Positions 1 through 8,240 of a DNA stretch of 18,325 nt are shown here, in pieces. The notes under the pieces were generated by a model that saw only the letters and a list, made by a program, of their open reading frames with translations, did no database searches and had not been told where the DNA came from. The stretch comes from Fimenecus sp051881455 (GTDB lineage Bacteria; Bacillota; Clostridia; Oscillospirales; Acutalibacteraceae): the NCBI GenBank assembly GCA_051881455.1, contig JBJEPX010000008.1:1-18325 (forward strand), read 5' to 3'. Position numbers and translations under genes: made by a program. Within the stretch, counting starts at the first letter, position 1. Each line of letters opens with the position of its first letter.

Positions 1-2800
1 TACGCAGGCACCTTTGACGGACAAAACCATACGGTAAGCGGCTTGTATTTCAATGATTCAAGAGGAGATTTTGTAGGCTTATTCGGATATATAGACCCAA
101 GCGGTAAGATTTCCAATGTGGGTGTTGTTGATTCTTATTTCCGCGGTTCTCTCCGTATCGGCGGAATATGCGGCAGAAAAGACGGCACAGTTGAAAACTG
201 TTACAGCGCAAGCACGGTCAGCGGTTCTAACCTTGTCGGCGGTGTGTGCGGAGACAATTCCGGCTCTTCAAATCTTATAAATTGTTACAACAAAGGCGCA
301 GTTATCGGTACGAGCTATTATATCGGCGGCGTGTGTGGAATTTTGAATAACGGTAAAATGGAGAATTGTTACAGCACCGGTACAGTCGGCGGTTCTTCCA
401 ATTCTACTGTCGGCGGCGTGTGTGGAGTGAATCACGACACAATCTCCAACTGCTACTTTGACAGCAGTAATTGCGACAAAAATGCTGTGGGCACAAACAA
501 CAAGACACTAGAAAAAACCGAGGGCAAAACCGCAGAGCAATTTGCAAGCGGCGAGGTGGCTTACCTCTTGGCAGGCGGAGCAACAGACGGCACACAAAAA
601 TGGTATCAGACCATCGGTACTGACGCTTCCCCTGTACTTGATAACACCCACGGTACCGTATATTGCAATGCAACATATCCCGGTTGTATCGGTAATCCCG
701 GCGAGCCTGAAAATGCGGAGTATTCAAACACGGAAAAAGAGAATGTTTATGCCGACCATGTTTATGAAAATGACGGATTCTGCACGATATGCGGCGGTTA
801 TGAGCCTGCCGAATTGATTGACGGCGTGTATCAGATAAAGAACGCAGGCAACCTTTATTGGTTTGCCGCCCTCGTCAACGGTACGCTGACCGACGGCACA
901 GAGCAAAACCTTTCTGCCAATGCAGTTCTTGTAAACGATATCACCGTAAACACAGGCGTTTTGAAAGCGGACGGTACCCTTGCAGATGATACAAGCGGTT
1001 TCAAAGCCTGGACGCCTATTGTCGGGGATTCTTATCCCAATAATTATGCAGGCACCTTTGACGGACAAAACCATACGGTAAGCGGCTTGTATTTCAATGC
1101 TTCAAGCGCAAATAATGTAGGTTTAATCGGATATATGGGCACAAGCGGTAAGATTTCCAATTTGGGTGTTGTTGATTCTTATTTCTGCGGTTCTAACCGT
1201 GTCGGCGGCGTATGCGGCGCAAAATACGGCACAATGGAAAACTGTTATAGCACAAGCACGGTCAGCGGTACGACCGCTGTCGGCGGCGTGTGCGGAAACA
1301 ATTACAACGGTAATTTGCTTAACTGTTATAATACAGGCGCAGTCATCGGCACGGGCAATTATATCGGCGGTATCTGCGGCATTCTGAATATAGGTACAAT
1401 TCAGAATTGTTACAGCACCGGTACAGTCGGCGGTTCTTCCTCTTCTTCTGTCGGCGGCGTGTGCGGAATAAATTTCCGCACAATCTCCAACTGCTACTTT
1501 GACAGCAGTAAATGCGATAAATACGCTGTGGGCTCAAACAACGCTACCTATATAAGCACCGAGGGCAAAACCACAGAACAGTTTGCAAGCGGCGAGGTTG
1601 CTTACCTTTTGACCGGCGGAGCAACAGACGGCACACAAAAGTGGTATCAGACTCTCGGTACAGACAGCGCACCTGTCCTTAATAACACCCACGGCACGGT
1701 ATATTACGGTTACAGTGATTGCGCCGGCAGTGCATACACATACGCAAATGTTCCTCTGTCTGATACAATAGGTCATAGCGTTGTAAACGGATTCTGCACG
1801 ATGTGCGGCGAATATGAACCTGCCGAACTGTTAGACGGCGTATATCAAATCAAGAACGCAGGCAACCTTTATTGGTTTGCCGCTCTCGTAAACGGTACGC
1901 TGACCGACGGCATGGGGCAAAACCTTTCTGCCAATGCAGTTCTTGTAAACGATATCACCGTAAATACAGGCGTTTTGAAAGCGGACGGTTCCCTTGCAGA
2001 TGATACAAGCGGTTTCAAAGCATGGACTCCCATAGGAAATTCTTCAACAGAATACGCAGGCACCTTTGACGGACAAGACCATACGGTAAGCGGCTTATAT
2101 TTCAATGATTCAAGCGTAGATTTTGTAGGCTTATTCGGAGCAATAGGCACAAGCGGTAAGATTTCCAATGTGGGCGTTGTTGATTCTTATTTCTGCGGTA
2201 ATAAATGGGTTGGCGGCGTGTGCGGCTCAAAATACGGCACAGTTGAAAACTGTTATAGCGCAAGCGCGGTCAGCGGTTTTTCCAGTGTCGGCGGCGTGTG
2301 CGGAAACAATTACAACGGTAAATTGCTTAACTGTTATAATACAGGCGCAGTCATCGGTACGAGATGGTATATCGGCGGCGTGTGCGGAATTGTGAATAGC
2401 GGTACAATTCAGAATTGTTACAGCACCGGTACAGTCGGCGGTTCTTCCGATGCTTCTGTCGGCGGCGTGTGCGGATATAATGGTGGAACAATCTCCAACT
2501 GCTACTTTGACAGCAGTAAATACGATAAAAACGCTGTGGGCATAAACAACGGTACAGTAGAAAAAACCGAGGGCAAAACCACAGAGGGGTTTGCAAGCGG
2601 CGAGGTGGCTTACCTTTTGAACAGCGGTGTCAGCGACGGCACGCAAATTTGGTATCAGACGCTCGGTGAAGACAGCACACCTACTCTTGATAACACATGC
2701 GGCACAGTATATGGCGGTTACGCTTATTGCGGCAGCAGTGAACGCCTTTACGCAAATGCGCCTCTTCTTTTCGAAACAAGACCCGGTCATAGTTACACAG
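1..2800 (+). repeat. Three tandem ~1.0 kb in-frame coding repeats
   Basis: The same coding block occurs three times: 1-774 (truncated by the window edge), 775-1788, and 1789 to about 2800. The lead-in beginning TAYGCAGGCACCTTTGACGG recurs at 1, 1045 and 2053. Copies keep reading frame and long stretches of identical DNA, which suggests recent duplication or gene conversion. Such tracts are prone to copy-number change and to collapse in short-read assemblies, so the true number may be higher. Confidence 0.85.
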
Positions 2801-3267
2801 ACGGCGTTTGTGACATTTGCGGTGCCGAAAAGAGTATTGTAATTATTGAAGACGATATGCACGCCGAAGGCTTCGTTGTAGGTGCAAATACGGTTTCCGA
2901 TTGCAAAGCGGAGCTCAACACGGCAGAAATGTATGTGGAAATCAAAAATATCAACGGTGATACACTTGCCAATACCGACCTTGTAGGCACGGGCGCAACA
3001 ATCACATACTATGACAGCACTACAAACGAGGCGGTCAAAACCGTAACGGTTGTCCTTTACGGCGATGTCAACGGCGACGGTCTTTGCAATACTACGGACT
3101 ACACTATTTTGAAAGATGCGGCAAACGCAAATGCAAAGCTTGATAATCAATGGTTTGTTATGGCGGCAGATATAACCCGTGACGGTGCTTATGACGCCTA
3201 CGACGCCATTGCTCTTGACCTTTTCTTAAACGGCTATATGGAGCTTGCACAAAAAACGGTAGTATAA
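1..3267 (+). CDS. GLUG-repeat surface protein with C-terminal dockerin (5' partial)
   Basis: The frame is open from base 1 and ends at TAA 3265-3267, so the N-terminus and any signal peptide lie outside the window; the TTG at 43 is only an internal codon. The protein consists of long near-identical units. Each has a lead-in (VYQIKNAGNLYWFAALVNG, then WTPI and YAGTFDGQ), four GLUG-type rungs (GGVCG ... ENCYS), and a Cys-x2-Cys knot such as FCTICGGYEPA. GLUG repeats are thought to build beta-helical surface stalks. The last ~70 residues form a type I dockerin with two calcium loops, DVNGDGLCNTTD and DITRDGAYDAYD; both keep Asp at positions 1, 5 and 12. Dockerins bind cohesins, so the protein is probably secreted and attached to a cohesin scaffold, as in cellulosome-bearing ruminococci. 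The usual Leu-Val of the GLUG rung is replaced by Val/Ile-Cys throughout. Ligand or substrate is unknown; no catalytic domain is visible. Confidence 0.88.
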   Translation, partial: YAGTFDGQNHTVSGLYFNDSRGDFVGLFGYIDPSGKISNVGVVDSYFRGSLRIGGICGRKDGTVENCYSASTVSGSNLVGGVCGDNSGSSNLINCYNKGAVIGTSYYIGGVCGILNNGKMENCYSTGTVGGSSNSTVGGVCGVNHDTISNCYFDSSNCDKNAVGTNNKTLEKTEGKTAEQFASGEVAYLLAGGATDGTQKWYQTIGTDASPVLDNTHGTVYCNATYPGCIGNPGEPENAEYSNTEKENVYADHVYENDGFCTICGGYEPAELIDGVYQIKNAGNLYWFAALVNGTLTDGTEQNLSANAVLVNDITVNTGVLKADGTLADDTSGFKAWTPIVGDSYPNNYAGTFDGQNHTVSGLYFNASSANNVGLIGYMGTSGKISNLGVVDSYFCGSNRVGGVCGAKYGTMENCYSTSTVSGTTAVGGVCGNNYNGNLLNCYNTGAVIGTGNYIGGICGILNIGTIQNCYSTGTVGGSSSSSVGGVCGINFRTISNCYFDSSKCDKYAVGSNNATYISTEGKTTEQFASGEVAYLLTGGATDGTQKWYQTLGTDSAPVLNNTHGTVYYGYSDCAGSAYTYANVPLSDTIGHSVVNGFCTMCGEYEPAELLDGVYQIKNAGNLYWFAALVNGTLTDGMGQNLSANAVLVNDITVNTGVLKADGSLADDTSGFKAWTPIGNSSTEYAGTFDGQDHTVSGLYFNDSSVDFVGLFGAIGTSGKISNVGVVDSYFCGNKWVGGVCGSKYGTVENCYSASAVSGFSSVGGVCGNNYNGKLLNCYNTGAVIGTRWYIGGVCGIVNSGTIQNCYSTGTVGGSSDASVGGVCGYNGGTISNCYFDSSKYDKNAVGINNGTVEKTEGKTTEGFASGEVAYLLNSGVSDGTQIWYQTLGEDSTPTLDNTCGTVYGGYAYCGSSERLYANAPLLFETRPGHSYTDGVCDICGAEKSIVIIEDDMHAEGFVVGANTVSDCKAELNTAEMYVEIKNINGDTLANTDLVGTGATITYYDSTTNEAVKTVTVVLYGDVNGDGLCNTTDYTILKDAANANAKLDNQWFVMAADITRDGAYDAYDAIALDLFLNGYMELAQKTVV

Positions 3268-3289
3268 CTAAATAACCGCAAAAATTTAT

Positions 3290-3317
3290 GCCCCCTCATA
3301 AGAGGGGGCTGTTTTTT
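3290..3317 (+). terminator. Rho-independent terminator after the dockerin gene
   Basis: A perfect 8-bp stem, GCCCCCTC (3290-3297) with GAGGGGGC (3302-3309), closes an ATAA loop. It is followed by TG and six T (3312-3317), 22 bases after the stop codon. Confidence 0.92.
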
Positions 3318-3590
3318 GAAATATGGCATATGACTGCAAATATATATTCACATTTAGATGTTGAGGGTAAAAACAGTATAGCAACCTCAATGTCAAGTTT
3401 AATCTAACCGTGTTAGAAAAAGTGTTAGAAAATGCAAATTGCATTAGTTTTTAAGCAAAAGTAAAAAGCCTTGACTACTCCCGCAAGGTAAGTAAAATCA
3501 AGGTTTTTTGTTTAGTAAAGAGGTGGCAAAAAAGACGCTACCGCAAAATTCTGATGTGGACTTGAACCGACAGGAGCATATAGCTAATGA
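3318..3590. other. Gene-free spacer with small inverted and direct repeats; candidate left end of the element
   Basis: No convincing gene is present. Visible small structures are: TTGAGG (3361-3366) facing CCTCAA (3385-3390); TCTAAC-CGT-GTTAGA (3403-3417); the direct repeat GTGTTAGAAAA at 3410-3420 and 3422-3432; and the palindrome AATGCAA-A-TTGCATT (3431-3445). This lies just beyond the 3' end of the serine recombinase, where an attachment site could sit. No matching second copy was found on the right side, so att is only a suggestion. Confidence 0.4.
3469..3509 (+). terminator. Possible terminator or attenuator-like hairpin
   Basis: CCTTGA (3469-3474) can pair with TCAAGG (3498-3503), directly followed by six T (3504-3509). 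The same left arm, CCTTG, can instead pair with CAAGG at 3484-3488, which would prevent the terminator stem. No gene clearly feeds transcription into it, so its role is unknown. Confidence 0.45.
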
Positions 3591-3591
3591 A

Positions 3592-3797
3592 ATATCGCTG
3601 ATGCGATATGAAATAATCCTTACGGATTATAAAATATTTTGCCTTTCGGCAAAATGTGAAATAAAATTCGTTCTTTCATATGCCGCAGGCATATTTCATA
3701 CGCGAAGCGTATTTCACATTACGAAGTAATATTTCACTCGTTCCGCAAGGAACGAATTTCATTGAAAAAGACGATTGCTCTCGCAATCGTCTTTTTC
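3592..3797. repeat. Tandem array of eight small perfect hairpins
   Basis: Consecutive short stems with tiny loops occupy about 200 bases. Stem arms are: 3592-3598/3603-3609 (loop TGAT); 3613-3619/3624-3630 (TTAC); 3636-3643/3648-3655 (TTTC); 3678-3684/3688-3694 (GCA); 3698-3703/3707-3712 (GAA); 3718-3722/3726-3730 (GAA); 3738-3744/3749-3755 (GCAA); and a 15-bp stem 3764-3778/3783-3797 (TCTC). Stem sequences differ, but linkers share a GTGAAAT or ATTTCA word whose polarity flips near 3665. An outer inverted repeat (3661-3673 with 3750-3762, 12 of 13 matching) encloses the middle hairpins and competes with the seventh. The last hairpin lies inside the recombinase 3' end and can act as its terminator. 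Function is unknown. Confidence 0.8.
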
Positions 3798-5264
3798 TGG
3801 TGCACCTGACGCTTTCAAATCCGAACCTAATGCCGACTTTTCAAGGTCGGCAAAGGTTATGGTTTCGGTACTGTCTTTGAAGTTGAAGGTAATTACCATT
3901 CTGTCTTCATATAAGAATACCGAGTTTACAAAGTTGTTTATTAAGATTCTTCTATGGTCGAGTTTCTTCGGATTAAGCTTACGGAACTTGTAAAACCAAT
4001 ATAAAATCTCCTCACGGGTCAGTTTTGGTCTTGACATTTCCTCTTTCATAATCCTGATTGAAAGCTCGCTCTTTTCCGCTTCAAGCTCTTCCATTCTCGC
4101 TTTGGTTGTTGGTGTTATGATACCTTGTTCCATAGCGGTAATAAGGTTGTTTATTGCTGTAAGAGTCTGTGCATATTGCTTTTGCAGTATCGGGGGAACG
4201 GTGCTTTCTTGGTTAAAGGTTTCAAGCGCCAGATCTGTCAGATACTCAATCGTTTCATCATTCATGATGAGCTTGCGGACGCTGTCAATAACAAGGTCCT
4301 CTATCCAAGCCTTTTTGACTGTCTTTTTATCACAGCCCTTGTGATTCTTTACACTTACACATTTGTAATAACGATGCACAAGTTTTGTTCTGCTTGTACC
4401 GCTTTCGCCAACCATAAGACATTGACATTTGCCGCAATAGAGTTTTGTGGTTAAAAGATATTCATCTTCCGCTTTGTGCTTTGCAGGGGCTTTCTTATTC
4501 TGCTTCATTTTTTCCTGTACCAATTCAAACAACTCCTTATCAACTATTGCGGGAATTCCTCCCGGTGTAATAACATCCTTAAATTTGTATTTACCGATAT
4601 ATTTTCGGTTGTGCAGCATACGGGCAACAATATCAACATCTAACATGGTTTTCTTGTGAGTACGGACACCTTGGTTATTGAGCATATTTGCAATTTGTTG
4701 CATAGACATACCATCGGCATAGCTCTTGAAAGCTAAAACCACTGCAGGTGCAGTAACCTCGTCAATTTCATAATTCTGCGCTTCATCAACTTTGTATCCG
4801 ATCGGTAAAGTTCCGCCGTTGTATTTGCATTTAAGCGCATTTTCCATCATCCCTCTCGTTACTTTTTCTGCAAGTTCTACCGAATAGTATTCAGCCATAC
4901 CCTCAAGCAAACTTTCGAGCAAGATACCTTCCGCGCCCTGAGATATGGTTTCGGTGATAGATACAACCTTGACGCCATTCTTTCTCAGCATATTTTTGTA
5001 ATGAGCTGAGTCATAACGGTTACGGGCAAAACGGTCGAGTTTCCAAACGAGGATAACTTCAAAATTTTTAGAAGAACTGTCTTTTATCATCTGTTGAAAT
5101 CTCGGTCTGTTGTCGGTTTTAGCGGATAAAGCTCGGTCGATATAGGTATCCATAATTTGAATACCGTTCTTTTCGGCATAGGCTTTGCATTCACGAAGCT
5201 GACCGTCAATACTTTCTTCTTTCTGACTGTCCGATGAGTATCTTGCGTAGATAACTCCTATCAT
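3759..5264 (-). CDS. Large serine recombinase (site-specific integrase of the element)
   Basis: Predicted 501-residue recombinase that would integrate and excise the element by serine-linked strand exchange. The resolvase domain spans residues ~3-140. VIYARYSSDSQ holds Arg8 and the nucleophile Ser10; KLDRFARNRYD holds the conserved arginines 78 and 81. A recombinase domain follows (~150-255, with GYKVDE and ANMLNNQGVRT). Next is a zinc ribbon with Cys277, Cys280, Cys302 and Cys311, then a coiled coil and a C-terminal segment (DHRRILINNFVNSVFLYED). I chose ATG 5264 because AAAGGAGGT sits 9 bases upstream; an in-frame ATG at 5297 lacks this. The last residues (EKDDCESNRLFQ) are encoded by the large terminator hairpin at 3764-3797, an odd ending suggesting that the repeat array supplied the stop region. 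Family is certain; target site is unknown. Confidence 0.95.
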   Translation of the reverse strand: MIGVIYARYSSDSQKEESIDGQLRECKAYAEKNGIQIMDTYIDRALSAKTDNRPRFQQMIKDSSSKNFEVILVWKLDRFARNRYDSAHYKNMLRKNGVKVVSITETISQGAEGILLESLLEGMAEYYSVELAEKVTRGMMENALKCKYNGGTLPIGYKVDEAQNYEIDEVTAPAVVLAFKSYADGMSMQQIANMLNNQGVRTHKKTMLDVDIVARMLHNRKYIGKYKFKDVITPGGIPAIVDKELFELVQEKMKQNKKAPAKHKAEDEYLLTTKLYCGKCQCLMVGESGTSRTKLVHRYYKCVSVKNHKGCDKKTVKKAWIEDLVIDSVRKLIMNDETIEYLTDLALETFNQESTVPPILQKQYAQTLTAINNLITAMEQGIITPTTKARMEELEAEKSELSIRIMKEEMSRPKLTREEILYWFYKFRKLNPKKLDHRRILINNFVNSVFLYEDRMVITFNFKDSTETITFADLEKSALGSDLKASGAPEKDDCESNRLFQ

Positions 5265-5330
5265 AAGAATTTTACCTCCTTTAATTTCTGAAAACATTTT
5301 AATTCATACACTTAATTTTGTTAAATGTAC

Positions 5331-5354
5331 GGATGCGACTTTTGCATCGCACCC
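5331..5354 (-). other. Intercistronic hairpin between small ORF and recombinase
   Basis: GGATGCGA (5331-5338) pairs with TCGCACCC (5347-5354) with a single G-T wobble and an 8-base loop. It lies in the 98-base gap upstream of the recombinase on the minus strand. No T-run follows, so it is a weak terminator or an RNA-stability hairpin. Confidence 0.4.
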
Positions 5355-5362
5355 GCTGTTTT

Positions 5363-5566
5363 CTATTTGATTTTCTTTAATTGATTCCAATCCTTGTCCC
5401 ATTTTTCAAACTCTTTTCTGCCTTTTTCACTTTGGAAGAAAGATACAATATCGGGAAGAACACACCTGATAAGAGATTCGGCGGCATCCTCTGAAATGAG
5501 AACACCGCCGAGATTATCAGGATTAACCTTGTTTTCGATATATTCAATTTTTACATCATCAGCCAT
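5363..5566 (-). CDS. Small hypothetical protein, 67 aa
   Basis: A short acidic and lysine-rich protein (starts MADDVKIEYIENKVNPDNLGG) lying between the parB-like gene and the recombinase on the same strand. ATG 5566 is preferred over a TTG six bases earlier because AGGGGG sits 7 bases upstream. It starts 12 bases after the parB-like stop codon, so the two are probably cotranscribed. No catalytic motif, membrane segment or Cys pair is seen; the C-terminal half (SFFQSEKGRKEFEKWDKDWNQLKKIK) looks helical and charged. Position suggests an accessory factor of the mobile element. I do not recognise a named domain. Confidence 0.75.
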   Translation of the reverse strand: MADDVKIEYIENKVNPDNLGGVLISEDAAESLIRCVLPDIVSFFQSEKGRKEFEKWDKDWNQLKKIK

Positions 5567-5578
5567 AGGCAATCCCCC

Positions 5579-6460
5579 TTATCTCGCATCCCTGCTAATT
5601 CTGTATTTCTGTCTCTGCAAAGCCTTGTTGTAATACTCACAGGCTTTCACCACATAATCCTCAAGCTGTTTTTTATCGGCATTGGGCAAGAATTTCTGCA
5701 CTCGTTCAAGCGGAAGTTTAAGCATTGCTTTTTGATTAGGTTTCTCTGTGGTCAATGTGGTTTCAATGCTTTCGGCAGTAAGCATGCCCGAAACGAAATC
5801 CTTGTGCATGTGCCAAGCCTGAGAATATGACGGTGTACACTCCTGCTCTTCAATTACACGGAGCAAGTCATACTGCATCTGTTCATCAAGGAACGAAAGC
5901 TCAACACCGACGGAGAAAGCGATTTTATCTTCGTCCATCATTTCAAGCAGTTCGGGAATGAGATAAGTCAGACGGATATATCTGTAAACTTTATCTCGGC
6001 TTTCACCTGTAATATTGCCGATTTCAGTTGCAGAGTCGAACTTTGTCGCAACTTGCGACGAAGTTAAATCTGTTCTTTGTCCCTGATGATTTAAAGCCTC
6101 AAGCTTCAGCTTGTAAGCAAACGCCTTCTCCGACGGAAGAATATGCTCTCGGTGCAGATTACTGTCAACGAGCATAATTGCCGCTTCATCTCTGCTTACG
6201 GCATAAATTAAAGCAGGTACTGTTTCCAGCCCTGCTTTTACTGATGCTCTAAGTCTTCTGTGACCTGAGATGATTTCATATTCGTCCTCTGTATTTTCTA
6301 TAGGTCTTACGACAATGGGTGAGATAACACCTTTCATCTGTATACTTTCGATGAGATTATTCATTTCATCATTATCTAAAACCTTATACGGATGTCCCTC
6401 AAAGGGATGAATTTTTTCTACCGGGATGTTTACCGGTGCTTTTAACTTTTTGTTAGCCAT
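5579..6460 (-). CDS. ParB/RepB/Spo0J-like nuclease-fold DNA-binding protein
   Basis: A 293-residue ParB-family protein. Residues ~11-100 form the ParB/sulfiredoxin-like N domain, with IPVEKIHPFEGHPY, a conserved GHRRLRAS box (66-73) and the DSNLHREHILPSEKA segment. A helix-turn-helix follows around 145-170 (ITGESRDKVYRYIRLTYLIPELLEMM). Chromosomal ParB proteins bind CTP and spread from parS; no ParA ATPase is encoded here, so this is probably a mobile-element regulator or accessory rather than a classical partition protein. ATG 6460 is chosen because GGAG lies 8 bases upstream, inside the end of the relaxase gene. The relaxase stop is one base before this start, indicating translational coupling. 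Earlier in-frame starts lie inside the relaxase coding region. Confidence 0.9.
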   Translation of the reverse strand: MANKKLKAPVNIPVEKIHPFEGHPYKVLDNDEMNNLIESIQMKGVISPIVVRPIENTEDEYEIISGHRRLRASVKAGLETVPALIYAVSRDEAAIMLVDSNLHREHILPSEKAFAYKLKLEALNHQGQRTDLTSSQVATKFDSATEIGNITGESRDKVYRYIRLTYLIPELLEMMDEDKIAFSVGVELSFLDEQMQYDLLRVIEEQECTPSYSQAWHMHKDFVSGMLTAESIETTLTTEKPNQKAMLKLPLERVQKFLPNADKKQLEDYVVKACEYYNKALQRQKYRISRDAR

Positions 6461-6461
6461 T

Positions 6462-8219
6462 TTATCGGCTCCTTTCATTTTTATTCTTAATATTTTGATT
6501 ATTACGGGCTTTACGCCGTTCTTCCATTTGCCGCCGTCTTTCTTCCTGCTGTTTGACAAGACGGTCATATTCTTCCTGCTGTGCGATTTCTGACTTGGTC
6601 AGATAATGTGGCGGCGGTTCACCTATGAGATCTGAAACAGTATCAACGCTTCGGTTAAAGTCATATTCGCTGATGTCACATAGTTTTGTTTCAACCGTCA
6701 GTCTCGCTTCGGTTTCTTTTTCGGGGCGGATTTTCATCCTTTCGGTTTTCAGTTCTTCTGCATCTGCTTCATCAGCCTGTTTCTCGGTTTCTTGGTACTG
6801 AGTAAGTATCTTTTGAATTTCTGCTTCCATTCTCTTTTCTTCGGCTTCAAGCTTTGGTATTTCAAACTTGCGCTTTTTCTCAAAGTAAGGTTTGGTATCG
6901 AAGATTTCCTGCTCGGTTTTGCAATCGTTTTGAGCAAGAATGTTCTGCATTTTAAACGTCAGCTCTTTCAATTCAAACTCATAATGGTTAACATCGCATT
7001 TTGCTTCGTTGTACTTCTGCTTCATAACTTTGGGAGAAATCTTCAGTTTTTTCTTTGCTTCTTTCAGCTTTGTTTCTGTTGTTTTGATATCCTCTTGTAG
7101 CTTTTGAAAGGCTACATAAAATTCATCAGCATCACGGACTGCATTTATGGCTTCGTTTTTAGTTCGCATAATACTTTTTCTTTCACATTCAAGGATAATC
7201 ATACTGACACGGATTCCTTCAAGAGCATCTGCAAGTGCAGGTAAGAGTAGCTTTGCCGCCGTGACAACAAGTTCGGTAAGTGCTTTGACTGTTTTGCGAA
7301 GACTTAGAATTAAGCTGTTATCTTTACGGATAAGAATGTTGATTCTCATCCTCTCTGTGACTTTGCCTTTCTTCTTCATTTTCTTACTTGAAACACCCTC
7401 GTGAATAGTCGGCTGCAGAAGTATTCCTCTTGCAACAAAGCTTCGGTGATCAATAGGCTCAATGTTCTTTTCCGCTAAATCTCTGTTTACAATATCAGCC
7501 CACAGCTTTCGCCATTCACAAAGCTGTTCGTCACTGTTCCAACGCTCGCTTATGGGATTCTGTCTGCCGTACTTGGTGCTTTTGGGGTATTTGTTCACTC
7601 TCTCATATCCGAGAGCCGCTGACGGTGGCAGATATACTTTCTTACCGTCAACAAAGAATTGATACTGCTTTTCCCAACCCTCATTTTTGGCAGATAAAAA
7701 TTCAGAGGCGGTAAAGCCTTGCTCCTTACCGTCTCTGATACATAAATATTCTTTTTCGGTTTTTCTTTGCCATGTGCCGTCAGGGTTTAACGGTCTGACA
7801 GTTGCCATAATGTGAGCGTGTGGATTACCTTCGCCCGTATCGTGAATACAGACATCAACACACATTCCGTCCTCAACAAGAGCCTTTGCAAATTCTTCTG
7901 CCTCTGCAATCTGCCTTTCACGGCTGACTTCAACAGGCAGAGCAACAATGAACTCTCTTGCCAAACGGCTATCTCTTGTTTTCTCCGCTTCTTCAACTGC
8001 ATTCCACAGCTTACTTCTGTCACACCATTCAGGCGGAGCGTGCGACGGGAGGAAGATTCTCTCATAGACAAGACCGCCTTTCCTGGTGTAATCGTGTTTT
8101 ACGCCGTCATACTCGTTCGTGATTTCGCTACAACTCATATATGCACTTGCGGCTACCGCTGAGCGACCAATACCGCGGGTTATGACTTTGGCTTCAAGGT
8201 GATAAATTGCGGGGATCAC
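6462..8219 (-). CDS. MobA/MobL-family (MobQ) relaxase
   Basis: A 585-residue conjugative relaxase, predicted to nick oriT, stay covalently bound to the strand, and pilot it into the recipient through a helper secretion system. The N-terminus (AIYHLEAKVITRGIGRSAVAASAYMS) has Tyr27 as the probable nucleophile. The metal-binding histidine cluster is IHDTGEGNPHAHIMATVRPL (His126, His134, His136). Residues ~340-480 are strongly coiled coil, rich in Glu and Lys. The tail is basic (RRRQMEERRKARNNQNIKNKNERSR). The GTG at 8219 is the only usable standard start near the conserved N-terminus. However, the Shine-Dalgarno-like run overlaps it, so initiation may be unusual. The gene is followed without gap by the parB-like gene and faces away from the NYN gene. 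Confidence 0.93.
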   Translation of the reverse strand: MIPAIYHLEAKVITRGIGRSAVAASAYMSCSEITNEYDGVKHDYTRKGGLVYERIFLPSHAPPEWCDRSKLWNAVEEAEKTRDSRLAREFIVALPVEVSRERQIAEAEEFAKALVEDGMCVDVCIHDTGEGNPHAHIMATVRPLNPDGTWQRKTEKEYLCIRDGKEQGFTASEFLSAKNEGWEKQYQFFVDGKKVYLPPSAALGYERVNKYPKSTKYGRQNPISERWNSDEQLCEWRKLWADIVNRDLAEKNIEPIDHRSFVARGILLQPTIHEGVSSKKMKKKGKVTERMRINILIRKDNSLILSLRKTVKALTELVVTAAKLLLPALADALEGIRVSMIILECERKSIMRTKNEAINAVRDADEFYVAFQKLQEDIKTTETKLKEAKKKLKISPKVMKQKYNEAKCDVNHYEFELKELTFKMQNILAQNDCKTEQEIFDTKPYFEKKRKFEIPKLEAEEKRMEAEIQKILTQYQETEKQADEADAEELKTERMKIRPEKETEARLTVETKLCDISEYDFNRSVDTVSDLIGEPPPHYLTKSEIAQQEEYDRLVKQQEERRRQMEERRKARNNQNIKNKNERSR

Positions 8220-8240
8220 GTCCTTTCTTTGCGCAAGTTA

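Noticed and set aside
2227..3150. 307-codon open frame on the minus strand within the GLUG gene
   Set aside because: It is antisense to a clearly coding repeat protein, has no ribosome site, and its sequence mirrors the codon pattern of the real frame.
3361..3445. Inverted and direct repeats as a recombinase attachment site
   Set aside because: No partner copy was found at a right-hand junction in the window, so an att call cannot be supported.
3555..3590. tRNA 3'-end-like sequence (CTTGAACCGACAGG)
   Set aside because: No cloverleaf, acceptor stem or anticodon arm can be formed around it.
3508..3729. 73-codon plus-strand frame across the hairpin array
   Set aside because: Most of it translates the hairpin stems, the start has no convincing ribosome site, and no domain is recognisable.
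3592..3797. CRISPR array
   Set aside because: The units are not conserved repeats with spacers; they are different small palindromes, and no cas gene is present.
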